The notes under the pieces are model-generated. The model ran no database searches, was not told where the DNA came from, and worked only from the letters and a program-made list of their open reading frames with translations. A stretch of DNA of 64,000 nt from Gluconacetobacter aggeris (GTDB lineage Bacteria > Pseudomonadota > Alphaproteobacteria > Acetobacterales > Acetobacteraceae). The stretch lies in assembly GCF_014174395.1 (NCBI RefSeq), contig NZ_JABEQD010000011.1, positions 1 through 64,000 on the forward strand. The letters run 5' to 3'. The translations under genes were made by a program, and so were the position numbers. Below, one piece after another: positions 25,730-34,985 of the stretch. How positions within the stretch are numbered: the stretch's first letter is position 1; each line of letters opens with the position of its first letter.

Positions 25730-27916
25730 TTACAGGTCTGCCGTGATCGAGAATTTGAAGGTCCGGGGCATGCCTTGCAGCAGATAGCCCCCGAAGGCCG
25801 AGGCCCAGTAGCGGGTGTTGGCCAGGTTCTCGACGCCGAAGCGGGCCGTCATCGCCTTGTGATCGACCAGGAACGTGTAGCGGGCACCGAGGTCGAAACG
25901 GGTCCAGCCCGGAACGCGCAGGGTGTTGGCAGTGTTCGCCCATTGGTGGCCGGTGCGGATGGCCTGGCCCGTCAGCGTGCCGCCCTTGAGGAACGGCAGG
26001 TCGTATTCCAGATTGGCGTTGATGGTGTAGCCCGGCACGCCGATGGCGCGGTTGCCGTCATACAGGCCGCCCGCGGTGCGCCGCTGGTTGGCGTCGATGA
26101 TCGATGTGCCGCCATTGAAGCGCAGGCCCTTCACGATCTCGCCATTGATCGTCCATTCGATGCCGCGATTCCGCTGCCGCCCGTCGACGGAGAAGATGGA
26201 TTGTCCGGCGTCGCCGTATGGCACCGCGTAGGCGTTCGGCTGCGAGATCTGGTAGAGCGCGAGGGAGGTGTTGAACCGCCCGATATCGTATTTCGCGCCG
26301 ATTTCGTACTGGACCGTCTGATAGGGCGGGAAGGTCTGCCCGATATTGACGACGTTGCCCGATGCCTGCGGCCCCTGTGCCAGCCCTTCGATGCGGTTGA
26401 AATAGATGGATGTCCGGCGCGTCGGGTGCACCACCAGCCCGACGACGGGGGTGAAGGCATCCTGACTGTAGCGGGTGAAGTAGTTTCCGTAGCCGTAATC
26501 GTTCACCAGCATGTTCTGGTAGCGGAACCCGGCGGTGAGGGCGACGCGATCGTCGAATGCGGAGACGGTGTCGGAGAAGAACAGGCTGTAGAGTCGGGTG
26601 TAGCCGTCTTTCTGCGGATTGTTGACGTTGCCGCCGATGAAGGTTTCGGGGGCGGACTGCCGGTAGAATGTCGGCCGGTAGAGGTTGGAGCCGAGCGAGG
26701 TCAGGGCGAAGGCATAGGCAGTGTCCTTCTCGGACCACAGGCCGGAGCCGCCGGCATTGACCTCATGCTTCAGCGGACCGGTGGTGAAATGTGCCCGGAT
26801 ACCGGCCCGTGTGCTCTCGTTGGTCTGCACATAAGGCACATACATCGACCCGTTGGTTCCGGCGCCGGTCGCGGCGTTGGTGACGGTCAGGCTGGAATAA
26901 TTGCCCTTTTCGTTGCCGCCGAGGCCGCCGAAGGCCGCGTAGGCCGTCAGGTGCGTCGAGAAATCATGCTCCACGTTGAGCATGCCGAAAATGTAGTTCA
27001 GCTCGGTAAAGGTCCAGGGCTGGCCGTAATTGCTCGACGGCGCGGGCGCGCGCGGCACGCGCGTCAGCGTCGAGCCGAGCAGCACGCCGGGGCGGCCCTG
27101 TTCCACGCTCTGGTTCTCGTAATCCATGTCCAGCGTCACGCGTGTCCTGTCGTCGCGGCTGCGCCAGTCGAAGCCGCCGCCGACTGCCACCGAATGGCGG
27201 CGCTCCAGGTCGATGGAAGTCCGACCGCTCTTGCCCGCGACGTTGATCCGGATGCCGAACTGATTGTCGGTGCCGAAACGGCGGCCGACATCGACATTGC
27301 CGCCGCCCATTCCAGCACTTTCGTAATCGCCGGTCATGCGTGTCAGCGGGGTTTCGCCAGCATGCTTGAACATCAGGTTGATATTGCCGCCGATCGAGGA
27401 GCCGCCCGGCGCCGCGCCGTTGAGGAAGGCGCTGGCGCCGTTGAGGACCTGGACCTGGTCATAAAGCTGCGGCGAGACGAGCTGGCGGGGCACGATGCCG
27501 TAGAGCCCGTTGATCGACACGTCGTCGCCATAGACGGGGAAGCCGCGAATGACGAACTGCTCGGAGAAATTGCCGTAGCCGTAGGTCGTGCGCACCGACG
27601 GATCGTTCTCCAGCACCTGCCCGAGCGTCTGCGACTGCTGGTTCAGGATCAGGGCCGAGGTGTAGCTGCGGACATTGAAGGGCACATCCAGTCCCTTCTT
27701 CGTCCCCAGCGCGCCGAGCTGGCCGCCGGAGATGACTTGCATCTGGTTGCGGCGCTTGGCCTGCACGATGATCTGCTCGTCCGTTTTTCTTGCGTCGGCG
27801 TCGACCTGCGCCTGCTCCGGGGCCGACGCGATGGCGGGCATCGACACCGAGAGCATCAGCATCGTTGAATAAGCTGCGGTACGGCCGAGGGAACCGAAGA
27901 TGGATCGAGCGTGCAA
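25730..27916 (-). CDS. TonB-dependent siderophore receptor
   Basis: About 728-residue outer-membrane receptor. A signal region ends near MPAIASA; the plug domain has VPFNVRSYTSALILNQQSQTLGQVLENDPSV, a RGFPVYGDDVSINGLYG loop and VQVLNGASAFLNGAAPGGSSIGGNINL. A long barrel ends in the aromatic FKFSITADL. It belongs to the ferric-siderophore receptor group (TIGR01783-like). The frame is open to 27982, but a TTG at 27916 has GAGG six bases before it and gives a compact signal peptide; this start shares the 13 bases GAGGCCGCCCTTG with the DsbA-like gene. It is divergent from a DUF3649-PepSY-DUF3325 operon. Confidence 0.92.
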   Translation of the reverse strand: MHARSIFGSLGRTAAYSTMLMLSVSMPAIASAPEQAQVDADARKTDEQIIVQAKRRNQMQVISGGQLGALGTKKGLDVPFNVRSYTSALILNQQSQTLGQVLENDPSVRTTYGYGNFSEQFVIRGFPVYGDDVSINGLYGIVPRQLVSPQLYDQVQVLNGASAFLNGAAPGGSSIGGNINLMFKHAGETPLTRMTGDYESAGMGGGNVDVGRRFGTDNQFGIRINVAGKSGRTSIDLERRHSVAVGGGFDWRSRDDRTRVTLDMDYENQSVEQGRPGVLLGSTLTRVPRAPAPSSNYGQPWTFTELNYIFGMLNVEHDFSTHLTAYAAFGGLGGNEKGNYSSLTVTNAATGAGTNGSMYVPYVQTNESTRAGIRAHFTTGPLKHEVNAGGSGLWSEKDTAYAFALTSLGSNLYRPTFYRQSAPETFIGGNVNNPQKDGYTRLYSLFFSDTVSAFDDRVALTAGFRYQNMLVNDYGYGNYFTRYSQDAFTPVVGLVVHPTRRTSIYFNRIEGLAQGPQASGNVVNIGQTFPPYQTVQYEIGAKYDIGRFNTSLALYQISQPNAYAVPYGDAGQSIFSVDGRQRNRGIEWTINGEIVKGLRFNGGTSIIDANQRRTAGGLYDGNRAIGVPGYTINANLEYDLPFLKGGTLTGQAIRTGHQWANTANTLRVPGWTRFDLGARYTFLVDHKAMTARFGVENLANTRYWASAFGGYLLQGMPRTFKFSITADL

Positions 27917-27961
27917 GGGCGGCCTCAATTGACAAGCCGTGAAAGGAGTGGACACATAGAC

Positions 27962-27980
27962 GCGAATGAGAACTGGTCGC
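27962..27980. promoter_or_regulatory. candidate iron-regulator site between divergent TonB receptor and PepSY operon
   Basis: GCGAATGAGAACTGGTCGC is an imperfect palindrome with GCGA/TCGC ends. The 8-mer GCGAATGA recurs at about 28050, right at the start of the DUF3649-like gene. The region between the two divergent iron-related genes is where a Fur-type site is expected. Assignment to Fur is inference. Confidence 0.35.
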
Positions 27981-28046
27981 AATACGAGGAGAGGCGCGAA
28001 TGGGTAACCCCTGGTATTCTCCAGCCGGACGTTGCCCGAAAGTCAC

Positions 28047-28328
28047 ATGCGAATGACTCTTAAAACCAATCGGAAAACCGTGAATGGCGGCCTGTGGAAA
28101 CGATGGCTGGGCCGCTTTGGGGGGAGTGTGGCCTGTGCCTATGTCTGCACGCTGGGACTCTTCTCGCTCGCTTCCGGCCATGCCGGCGGACTGGATGCGA
28201 CTCTGGTTCAGAGCCTTGCAATCGCCGTGCTGCCGCTGGTGATCGTCGGGCTGTGCGCCTTGCCGGGCCGGAGGTCGGGTCCGTCTGTCTTCGTCGCGCT
28301 TGCCGTGCCGTTCCTGCACCTGTCCTGA
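28047..28328 (+). CDS. small inner-membrane protein, DUF3649-like
   Basis: 93 residues with two hydrophobic helices (SVACAYVCTLGLFSLASG and LVQSLAIAVLPLVIVGLCAL) and a final hydrophobic stretch FVALAVPFLHL. Size, topology and position (after a TonB siderophore receptor, before a PepSY protein) match DUF3649 proteins, which accompany iron uptake genes. Starts at ATG 28047 or TTG 28032; no strong ribosome site. Its stop TGA overlaps the next start by one base (TGATG), so translation is coupled. Confidence 0.65.
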   Translation: MRMTLKTNRKTVNGGLWKRWLGRFGGSVACAYVCTLGLFSLASGHAGGLDATLVQSLAIAVLPLVIVGLCALPGRRSGPSVFVALAVPFLHLS

Positions 28329-29782
28329 TGCGCGATATCCTGCGCAATCGCATGGGCTGGCTTCATGCCTGGGTTGGCTTTGTCGGCGGGCTGGTGCTGG
28401 TCGTGGCGTTCACAGGGGGCACGCTTGCCCTTTTCGACACGGAAATCACGCGCTGGATGGAACCGGAACTGGCGGCGTTGCCCGAAGCCGCCATGACCGG
28501 TGAGGCTCTGGACCATGCGGGGGCGCAGGTATGGGCGTTGCGCGAGAAGGGGCAGAACGTGTTTCTGAACCTGCCCTCGGCCCGCGATCCGGTGCTGCGC
28601 ATCCTCCATTATGACGGGCATGCATTTGTCGGCCCGGTGCTCGATCCGCGCGACGGCACCGCACTGCACAGCCGCGAGACGCGGGGCGGACAATTGTTCT
28701 TCGACCTGCACCAGTCGCTTTATCGCGGGCCGGTCTGGGGCAATCTGGTGACGGAAGCCGCCGGCATCGGGCTGATCGTCGCCGTGATGTCGGGGGTGAT
28801 CATCCATTTTCGCAATCTGGCGTCCGATCTGCTGCTGTTCCGGCCCTTTGCCGCGCCCGGACGGGCCTGGCTGGACGCGCATCTTGTGGCGGGTGTGCTG
28901 CTGCTGCCGTTCATCGTCATGATGGCCTATACCGGCGCCGTCATTCATGCGCCCCGGCTGTTCCCGATGATCGGGGCCGGCCATGCAGCCCGGCCCGCGG
29001 GCCGCCCCGATGCCGGGATGCGCGTTGTCGGCCCTTACGCGCCACTGGCTCCGATGCTGGCGCAGGCGGAGGATGTTTTCGGGCGTGGCCGGATCGGCTT
29101 CGTCATGTTCGGCACCGGAACGGTGTCCTTCTATCGGGCAGATGCAGCGGATTTCGCGATGACGCGGGACCATGCCGATTTCTCGGCTAGCGATGGAAGG
29201 CTGGTCGGGGTGGAGCGGATCGGGCACGGGATGCCGCGTCTGGGTGGCGCCATGCGGGGTCTGCATTTCATCCGGTGGGGAACGCCTGCGCTGCGATGGC
29301 TGTATTTCGTCTGCGGTGTCGTCGGCAGCATGATGATGGCGGCGGGGCTGGTACTCTTTCTGATGAAGCATCGACGCGTCCATGGCGGCACGTTCCGGCT
29401 TGCCCTGGCGGAAACGCTGGCCCTGGCGGTTACGCTCGGCCTGCCGCTCGCTTCGCTGGGTTATCTGTGGGGCAGTCGGTTGCTGCCGCCGGAACTGATG
29501 CATCGTGCGGACCGGGAAACGGGGGTTTTCTTCCTGGTGTGGCTGGTGGCGCTGGTCCATGCCGGCATGCGGTGTTTTGGCGGCGCCGTCCGTCCTGCGT
29601 GGCGGGACCAGGCTTGTGCGATTGCGGTCCTTGGCTGTGGATTGCCGATTCTCGACGCCATGTCACGTGCGGGGACCGCGCTCAGGCTGCATGCGGATGT
29701 CTATCTGGCGGTGGATGCCTGTGCGCTGGGCTTCGGGCTGCTGGCACTGTGGGGGCAGCGTGTGATCGTGCGGGCTCGATGA
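28328..29782 (+). CDS. PepSY-associated transmembrane protein
   Basis: 484-residue inner-membrane protein. The first helix HAWVGFVGGLVLVVAFTGGTLALFDTEI is the classic start of PepSY_TM (PiuB/iron-regulated membrane protein) proteins. A large periplasmic domain (about 40-150) follows, then helices GIGLIVAVMSGVIIHF, GVLLLPFIVMMAYTGAVI, WLYFVCGVVGSMMMAAGLVLFLMKH and further C-terminal helices. Homologues such as PiuB are thought to help reduce or release iron from siderophores after TonB import. Coupled to the DUF3649-like gene upstream and overlapping the DUF3325-like gene downstream by four bases. Confidence 0.88.
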   Translation: MRDILRNRMGWLHAWVGFVGGLVLVVAFTGGTLALFDTEITRWMEPELAALPEAAMTGEALDHAGAQVWALREKGQNVFLNLPSARDPVLRILHYDGHAFVGPVLDPRDGTALHSRETRGGQLFFDLHQSLYRGPVWGNLVTEAAGIGLIVAVMSGVIIHFRNLASDLLLFRPFAAPGRAWLDAHLVAGVLLLPFIVMMAYTGAVIHAPRLFPMIGAGHAARPAGRPDAGMRVVGPYAPLAPMLAQAEDVFGRGRIGFVMFGTGTVSFYRADAADFAMTRDHADFSASDGRLVGVERIGHGMPRLGGAMRGLHFIRWGTPALRWLYFVCGVVGSMMMAAGLVLFLMKHRRVHGGTFRLALAETLALAVTLGLPLASLGYLWGSRLLPPELMHRADRETGVFFLVWLVALVHAGMRCFGGAVRPAWRDQACAIAVLGCGLPILDAMSRAGTALRLHADVYLAVDACALGFGLLALWGQRVIVRAR

Positions 29783-30060
29783 TCGTCCTGGTCTCGCTGG
29801 TTTGCTGGGGGCTGGCATTGTCGGGTCATGGGCTGCTTCAGCCGAAAATCCGGCGGCTGCTCCAGATCGGTGGCGGGCGCCCGGTTGTGCCGAGGGTTGC
29901 GCGCCTGGTCCTGCCGCTGGTTGCGTTGGGCGTATGTGCGCGGCTGGAGATGCCGCTTTCGATTTTGGTCTGGGTGGGAACGTTTTCGGTCGGCGGGTTG
30001 CTGGCCGGGGGTGTGCTGGCGGTGGAAGTCTTTCGGCGGGGCAGGCCGAGGAGGTCCTGA
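29779..30060 (+). CDS. small membrane protein, DUF3325-like
   Basis: 93 residues: an N-terminal helix IVLVSLVCWGLALSG, a basic loop KIRRLLQIGGGRPVVPR, helix LVLPLVALGVCARL and a third helix LSILVWVGTFSVGGLLAGGVLAVEVF. The ATG overlaps the PepSY stop (ATGA). Small proteins of the DUF3325 family typically close receptor/DUF3649/PepSY iron operons; the family assignment rests on size, topology and position. Confidence 0.65.
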   Translation: MIVLVSLVCWGLALSGHGLLQPKIRRLLQIGGGRPVVPRVARLVLPLVALGVCARLEMPLSILVWVGTFSVGGLLAGGVLAVEVFRRGRPRRS

Positions 30061-30165
30061 CCGTCGTCGGCAGGTTGGTATGGCATTCGGCGCGCGGCGA
30101 TCCCATTTCTGTCGGAGACTGTGCCCGTGATATCGAACGGGTGCGAGACGGGCGGGCGGGGCGGC

Positions 30166-31542
30166 ATGGCAGGCAGGCGGGATGAACGGGGAAGCGGGGA
30201 TCTGTTCGGTGATCCGGCGGTCCGGGAGGTTCGGGATGCCCCGCCTGGGGCGCGCCGCGTGCGGTCGGCACCGCCGCGCACCCAACCCCTGGCCGACCGG
30301 CTGCGCCCGGCTTCGCTGGATGAGGTGGTGGGGCAGGACCATCTGCTGGGGCCGGAGGGTGCCCTGCGGCGGATGCTGGACCGGGGCACGCTGGCCAGCC
30401 TGATCCTGTGGGGTGGGCCGGGGGTCGGCAAGACGACCATTGCCCGCCTGCTGGCCGATGCGGCGGGGCTGCGATTCGTGCAGATTTCGGCTGTCTTCTC
30501 CGGCGTGGCGGATCTGAAGCGGGTGTTCGACGATGCCAGGCAATGGGCCGGCACGGGGCGGGGCACGCTGTTGTTCGTGGACGAGATCCATCGCTTCAAT
30601 CGGGCCCAGCAGGATGGATTCCTGCCGGTCGTCGAAGACGGGACGGTGGTGCTGGTGGGGGCGACGACCGAAAACCCGTCCTTCGCGCTGAATGGGGCGC
30701 TGCTCTCGCGCTGCCAGGTGATGGTGCTGCGCCGGCTGGATGACGAGGCGCTGGAACGGCTGCTGTGCCGGGCCGAAGCCGAGAGTGGGCGGCCCCTACC
30801 GCTGACGCCGGATGGGCGGGCGACCCTGCGCGCGATGGCCGATGGCGACGGGCGCTATCTGCTGAACATGGTCGAGCAGGTTCTGGCACTGCCGGATGAC
30901 CGGATGCTGGATGCGCAGGGCCTGTCCAGCCTGCTGGCCCGGCGCGCGGTGCTGTACGACAAGGACCGCGAGGAACATTACAACCTGATCTCGGCACTGC
31001 ATAAATCGCTGCGGGGGTCCGACCCCGATGCGGCGCTGTACTGGTTCGCCCGCATGCTCGAAGGGGGGGAGGACCCGCGCTTTATCGCCCGGCGGCTGAC
31101 CCGCTTCGCGGCCGAGGATGTGGGCATGGCCGATCCGCAGGCGCTGCCTTTGGCCGTGGCGGCGTGGGAAACATACGAGCGACTCGGCTCGCCCGAGGGG
31201 GAACTGGCGCTGGCGCAACTGGTGGTGCATCTGGGCACGGCGCCGAAATCGAATGCCGTCTATACCGCCTACAAGGCCGCGCGGCGGCTGGCGAAGGCGA
31301 CCGGCAGCCTGATGCCGCCGGCCCATATCCTGAACGCGCCGACCGGGCTGATGAAAGAGCTGGGCTACGGCAAGGGATATGAATACGACCACGATGCCGA
31401 AGAGGGATTTTCCGGCCAGACCTACTTTCCGGACGAGATGCGGCGCGAGGCGCTGTACAGCCCGACGGGCCGGGGATTTGAAGCGGAAATCGCGCGACGG
31501 CTGGACAGGTGGGCCAGACTGCGGGAAAGCCGTCAGTCATGA
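30166..31542 (+). CDS. rarA: replication-associated recombination protein RarA (MgsA), AAA+ ATPase
   Basis: AAA+ ATPase of the RarA/MgsA/WRNIP1 family, which acts at stalled replication forks with RecA and SSB. Seen: PLADRLRPASLDEVVGQDHLLG (family start), Walker A GGPGVGKTT, Walker B LLFVDEIHRFN, sensor 1 GATTENPSF, sensor 2 region and the C-terminal tetramerisation domain with KGYEYDHDAEEGFSGQTYFPDEM. Length 458 from ATG 30166; a GTG at 30121 is an alternative. The stop overlaps the rluC start (ATGA). Confidence 0.95.
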   Translation: MAGRRDERGSGDLFGDPAVREVRDAPPGARRVRSAPPRTQPLADRLRPASLDEVVGQDHLLGPEGALRRMLDRGTLASLILWGGPGVGKTTIARLLADAAGLRFVQISAVFSGVADLKRVFDDARQWAGTGRGTLLFVDEIHRFNRAQQDGFLPVVEDGTVVLVGATTENPSFALNGALLSRCQVMVLRRLDDEALERLLCRAEAESGRPLPLTPDGRATLRAMADGDGRYLLNMVEQVLALPDDRMLDAQGLSSLLARRAVLYDKDREEHYNLISALHKSLRGSDPDAALYWFARMLEGGEDPRFIARRLTRFAAEDVGMADPQALPLAVAAWETYERLGSPEGELALAQLVVHLGTAPKSNAVYTAYKAARRLAKATGSLMPPAHILNAPTGLMKELGYGKGYEYDHDAEEGFSGQTYFPDEMRREALYSPTGRGFEAEIARRLDRWARLRESRQS

Positions 31543-32516
31543 GTGTAGTGACCCTGACCGTCAGCGATGACGAAGCCGATATCCGCCTCGACCGCTGGTT
31601 TCGCCGCCATTACCCCCATTTGACCCAGGGGGCCTTGCAGAAACTGTGCCGCACGGGCCAGGTGCGGGTAGATGGCAAGCGCGCCGATACCGCGACCCGG
31701 CTGGTGCCGGGGCAGGCGGTGCGCGTGCCGCCGATCCCGGCCGCCGCGCGGCCGGCCCCGCCGCCGCGGCCGGTGCTGGACGACCGCCTGGTGCGCGAGA
31801 TCCGGGGCATGGTGCTGTACAGCGACGCGCAGGTGATCGTCCTGAACAAGCCCGCCGGGCTGGCGGTACAGGGCGGCCCGGGCATTACCCACCATGTCGA
31901 CGGCATGCTGGATGCGCTGAAGGAGAACGACGACGATCCGCGCCCGCGCCTGGTGCATCGGATCGACCGTGACACGTCGGGCCTGCTGCTGCTGGCGCGC
32001 ACGCCCGGCGTGGCGGCGAAGCTGGCGGCCTCCTTTCGCGGACGCGACGTGCGCAAGACCTACTGGGCGGTCGTAGTGGGGCGGCCCACCCCTGCCAGCG
32101 GCGTGATCGACCAGCCGCTGGCCCGGCTGGGGGCGGGGCCGGGCGCGCTGACGGTGGTGGCGTCGCGCAAGGATGAGGATGCGGCCCATGCGCTGTCGGA
32201 ATATGAGGTGCTGGATGCGGCCGGGCGCCGCCTGTCCTGGCTGGCGCTGTCGCCGCTGACGGGACGGACCCATCAGTTGCGCGTGCATTGCGAGGCATTG
32301 GGCACGCCGATTTTGGGCGATCCGAAATATGGGGGGGACAAGGCGCATCCCGAGGGGTTCGCCGATCGGCTGCATCTGCATGCCCGGTCGCTGGACCTGC
32401 CGCATCCGGCGGGGGGGCGCCTGCAGGTGTCGGCTGAATTGCCGACCCATATGCGCGAGACCTTCAGGCAACTCGGGTTCACCGCCGGGGCCACGCCGGC
32501 CCCACGGCGGAGCTGA
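31539..32516 (+). CDS. rluC: 23S rRNA pseudouridine synthase, RluC-like
   Basis: 325-residue RluA-family enzyme. An N-terminal S4 RNA-binding domain (DIRLDRWFRRHYPHLTQGALQKLCRTGQVRVDGKRAD) precedes the catalytic domain with the HRIDRDTSGLLLLAR motif, whose Asp is the nucleophile. The C-terminal GRTHQLRVHCEALGTPILGDPKYGG follows. S4 plus domain layout favours RluC (23S rRNA 955/2504/2580) over RluD, whose likely gene lies at 54912-55880. Start overlaps the rarA stop; asmA follows four bases downstream. Confidence 0.9.
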   Translation: MSVVTLTVSDDEADIRLDRWFRRHYPHLTQGALQKLCRTGQVRVDGKRADTATRLVPGQAVRVPPIPAAARPAPPPRPVLDDRLVREIRGMVLYSDAQVIVLNKPAGLAVQGGPGITHHVDGMLDALKENDDDPRPRLVHRIDRDTSGLLLLARTPGVAAKLAASFRGRDVRKTYWAVVVGRPTPASGVIDQPLARLGAGPGALTVVASRKDEDAAHALSEYEVLDAAGRRLSWLALSPLTGRTHQLRVHCEALGTPILGDPKYGGDKAHPEGFADRLHLHARSLDLPHPAGGRLQVSAELPTHMRETFRQLGFTAGATPAPRRS

Positions 32517-32519
32517 GCC

Positions 32520-34985
32520 GTGCTGCCGGTCGTGTGGGAAGGGCCGCAGCCGCCGCCGCGACCGAAACGGCGGCGCTGGCGGCTGCTGGCGGCCGTGGCC
32601 GTGGTTGGGGGGCTGGCCGCCGGGGGCGTGCTGGCCGCGCGGGTGCTGATCGACCCCGCCGCGCTGCGCGCGCAGATGATGGCGGCGGTGTGGCACCAGA
32701 CCGGCCGCGTGCTGCGGGTGGGGGCGGTGCAGGTGCATGTCCTGCCTTATCCGTCGCTCTCCGTTCGGGATCTGGCGCTGTCGGACATGCCGGGCGGGGC
32801 GCGGCCGGACATGCTCACGGCTGCGGGGCTGGAGGCGCGGCTGGCCCTGATACCGCTGCTGCGGCATGAAATCCGGCTGGAAGAAGTCCGGCTGACCCAT
32901 CCCGACCTGCTGGTCGAACGGCTGGCGGATGGGCGGGCGAACTGGCAGATGCAGCCGCCCGCCGAATCCGATCGGCCGCCGGGTGGGGTGTCCGCCCCCT
33001 CGACGCCATGGCGGGTCCGTATCGGCAGCGTCCGCATCCAGGATGCCGACCTGCGCTGGGACGATAAGCGGGTCCATGCCAGCGGGGCGGTGACGCTGGA
33101 ACGGTTCGATCTGTATGGGCTGACCGGCGCCACGCCCGCGATCGCCGCGCAGGGGCATCGGCAGGGTGATCCTGCGGCTGTCGTCACGGTGTCGGGGCAA
33201 TCGGGGCGGCTCTTCAGTGCGGAGCCCTCGGCATGGCCCGTCCGGTTGCAGGCTGCATTCCGGGTGGATGGGCGGGATGCGGGGAGTGCCACGCTGGAGG
33301 GGACGCTCTCCGACCCCATGCGGCTGCGTGGCTACGATGTCGTTGTGCATACGGCCATCGGGCAACTGACCGATCTCGACCGGTTGTTCGTGCATGCGAA
33401 CCTGCCTGCCGTTCACGATCTCGACCTGACGGCGCGGGTGGTGGATCTGGGATCGGACGCCGTGCCGATGCCCGGCCTGCGCCAGGTGCGGCTGCGTACG
33501 GGGGCGATCGACAGCGTGCCGCCGGTCGGCGGACTGACGCTGGACCATCTGGCGGTCGATGCGCCGACGCCGGCCGATCATGTGGCGATCGAGATGGCGG
33601 GGCATTATGTCGGCCGGCCCTTCGCGCTGCATGGCACGGTGGGGACGCCGGCCGAGACCCTGGCCGCTGCGCGCAGTCTCCTGGCCAGCACGATGCCGCT
33701 GGATCTGGTGGTGGATGCCGCCGGTGGAACGCTGCGGCTGGGCGGAACGGTTGGCGGCGGCCAGTCGGCGCTGGACGGGCATCTGACCGCAGGGCGGCTC
33801 GCGCTTCCCGGTGATCTGGTGCTGGATCATCTGACGGCCGATGCCCATCTGGCCATGCGGGGCGGAACCGATATCAGGCTGACCGGATTGCGGCTGGATT
33901 CCGCCCAGATGACGCTGGACGGGGAATTGTCGTTTCTGCGGCAGGGCGGGACGAAGGGTGTTCCGCTGCTGAATGGACGGCTGCATGCCAGCCGGCTGGA
34001 TGTCGATACGCTGCGGGGCGCCGCGCCGGCCGGGCAGGCGCCCGATGACGGGGCCGCGCCGACAGCGCCCGCGCAGCCGCAACCGCCGGCGGATGAGATT
34101 GAGGCCGATGCGCCGCTCCCCTTCGAGCGTCTGCGGCGGATGGACGGTGATCTGGACCTGACGGCGGATCAGATGCGGCTATATGGTGAGGATTATCATG
34201 CGGCCGAGGCGCATTTCGTGCTGCGTGGGGGGCATCTGACGATCGATCCGCTGCATGCGGATGGGGTGGGGCGCAGCCTGGACGCCATGCTTTCCATCGA
34301 TGCGTCGGGCGCGGTACCGCGGCTTTCGGCCGATGTGCGGACCCTGGTTCTGCCGGCCGACTGGGTGGCCAGGGCGTTCGACCTGAGCCCGATGCTGCGC
34401 GGCAGCCTGCAGCTTGTCGGCAGTGTCCAGACCCAGGGAAACGATCGCGCCGCGCTGCGGGAGCAGTTGGGCGGGCATCTGGGCCTGTCGATGGTCAAGG
34501 GACAGGTCGACGGCAATATGCTGGGGCGGCTGCTGGGGCCGGATGCCTCTGCCGCCACGCGGGGGACCTCGGTCGCGCTGCGCTGCCTCGGCCTGCATAT
34601 GACGCTGGGCGACGGGCGGGCGGCGCTGGATACGATCGGGTTGCAGACCTATCGGCTGGCGGTCACGGGGCATGGAACGATCGGCCTGGCGCGGCAGGAT
34701 CTGGACCTGCACCTGCTGCCGCAACTGCTGATCGGCGGAACCGGCGCCACGATGCCGATCATGGTTGGCGGTACCATCCTGGCGCCGCAGCCCCGGCCGG
34801 AACCGGCGGGGCCGGGGCATCGCTTCATGCTCAGCATCGGCCCGTCGGCGGGGATCGCCGATCCGTGTCCCGACACATTGAAGGCGGCGCGCGAGGAACG
34901 GCCCGGCCCGGCGCCGGATGCCGCGCCCAGGAGCAAGGCGCCGAAGGTGATGGATGTTCTGCGTGGCCTTGGATTGTTTCGATGA
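32520..34985 (+). CDS. AsmA-family protein
   Basis: 821-residue envelope protein. A basic Pro-rich N terminus (PPPRPKRRRWR) leads into one membrane helix (LLAAVAVVGGLAAGGVLAARVLI), then the AsmA N-terminal domain (VGAVQVHVLPYPSLSVRDLALSDMPG, a beta strand run) and a long periplasmic beta-rich body. The C-terminal AsmA_2 region has LRGSLQLVGSVQTQGNDRAALREQLGGHLGLSMVKGQVDGNMLG. AsmA-like proteins are bridge-like lipid transporters between the membranes. Starts with GTG four bases after rluC. Confidence 0.9.
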   Translation: MLPVVWEGPQPPPRPKRRRWRLLAAVAVVGGLAAGGVLAARVLIDPAALRAQMMAAVWHQTGRVLRVGAVQVHVLPYPSLSVRDLALSDMPGGARPDMLTAAGLEARLALIPLLRHEIRLEEVRLTHPDLLVERLADGRANWQMQPPAESDRPPGGVSAPSTPWRVRIGSVRIQDADLRWDDKRVHASGAVTLERFDLYGLTGATPAIAAQGHRQGDPAAVVTVSGQSGRLFSAEPSAWPVRLQAAFRVDGRDAGSATLEGTLSDPMRLRGYDVVVHTAIGQLTDLDRLFVHANLPAVHDLDLTARVVDLGSDAVPMPGLRQVRLRTGAIDSVPPVGGLTLDHLAVDAPTPADHVAIEMAGHYVGRPFALHGTVGTPAETLAAARSLLASTMPLDLVVDAAGGTLRLGGTVGGGQSALDGHLTAGRLALPGDLVLDHLTADAHLAMRGGTDIRLTGLRLDSAQMTLDGELSFLRQGGTKGVPLLNGRLHASRLDVDTLRGAAPAGQAPDDGAAPTAPAQPQPPADEIEADAPLPFERLRRMDGDLDLTADQMRLYGEDYHAAEAHFVLRGGHLTIDPLHADGVGRSLDAMLSIDASGAVPRLSADVRTLVLPADWVARAFDLSPMLRGSLQLVGSVQTQGNDRAALREQLGGHLGLSMVKGQVDGNMLGRLLGPDASAATRGTSVALRCLGLHMTLGDGRAALDTIGLQTYRLAVTGHGTIGLARQDLDLHLLPQLLIGGTGATMPIMVGGTILAPQPRPEPAGPGHRFMLSIGPSAGIADPCPDTLKAAREERPGPAPDAAPRSKAPKVMDVLRGLGLFR

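Noticed and set aside
31533-34082. 849-codon minus-strand open frame
   Set aside because: Opposite rluC and the AsmA-family gene; composition typical of antisense frames.
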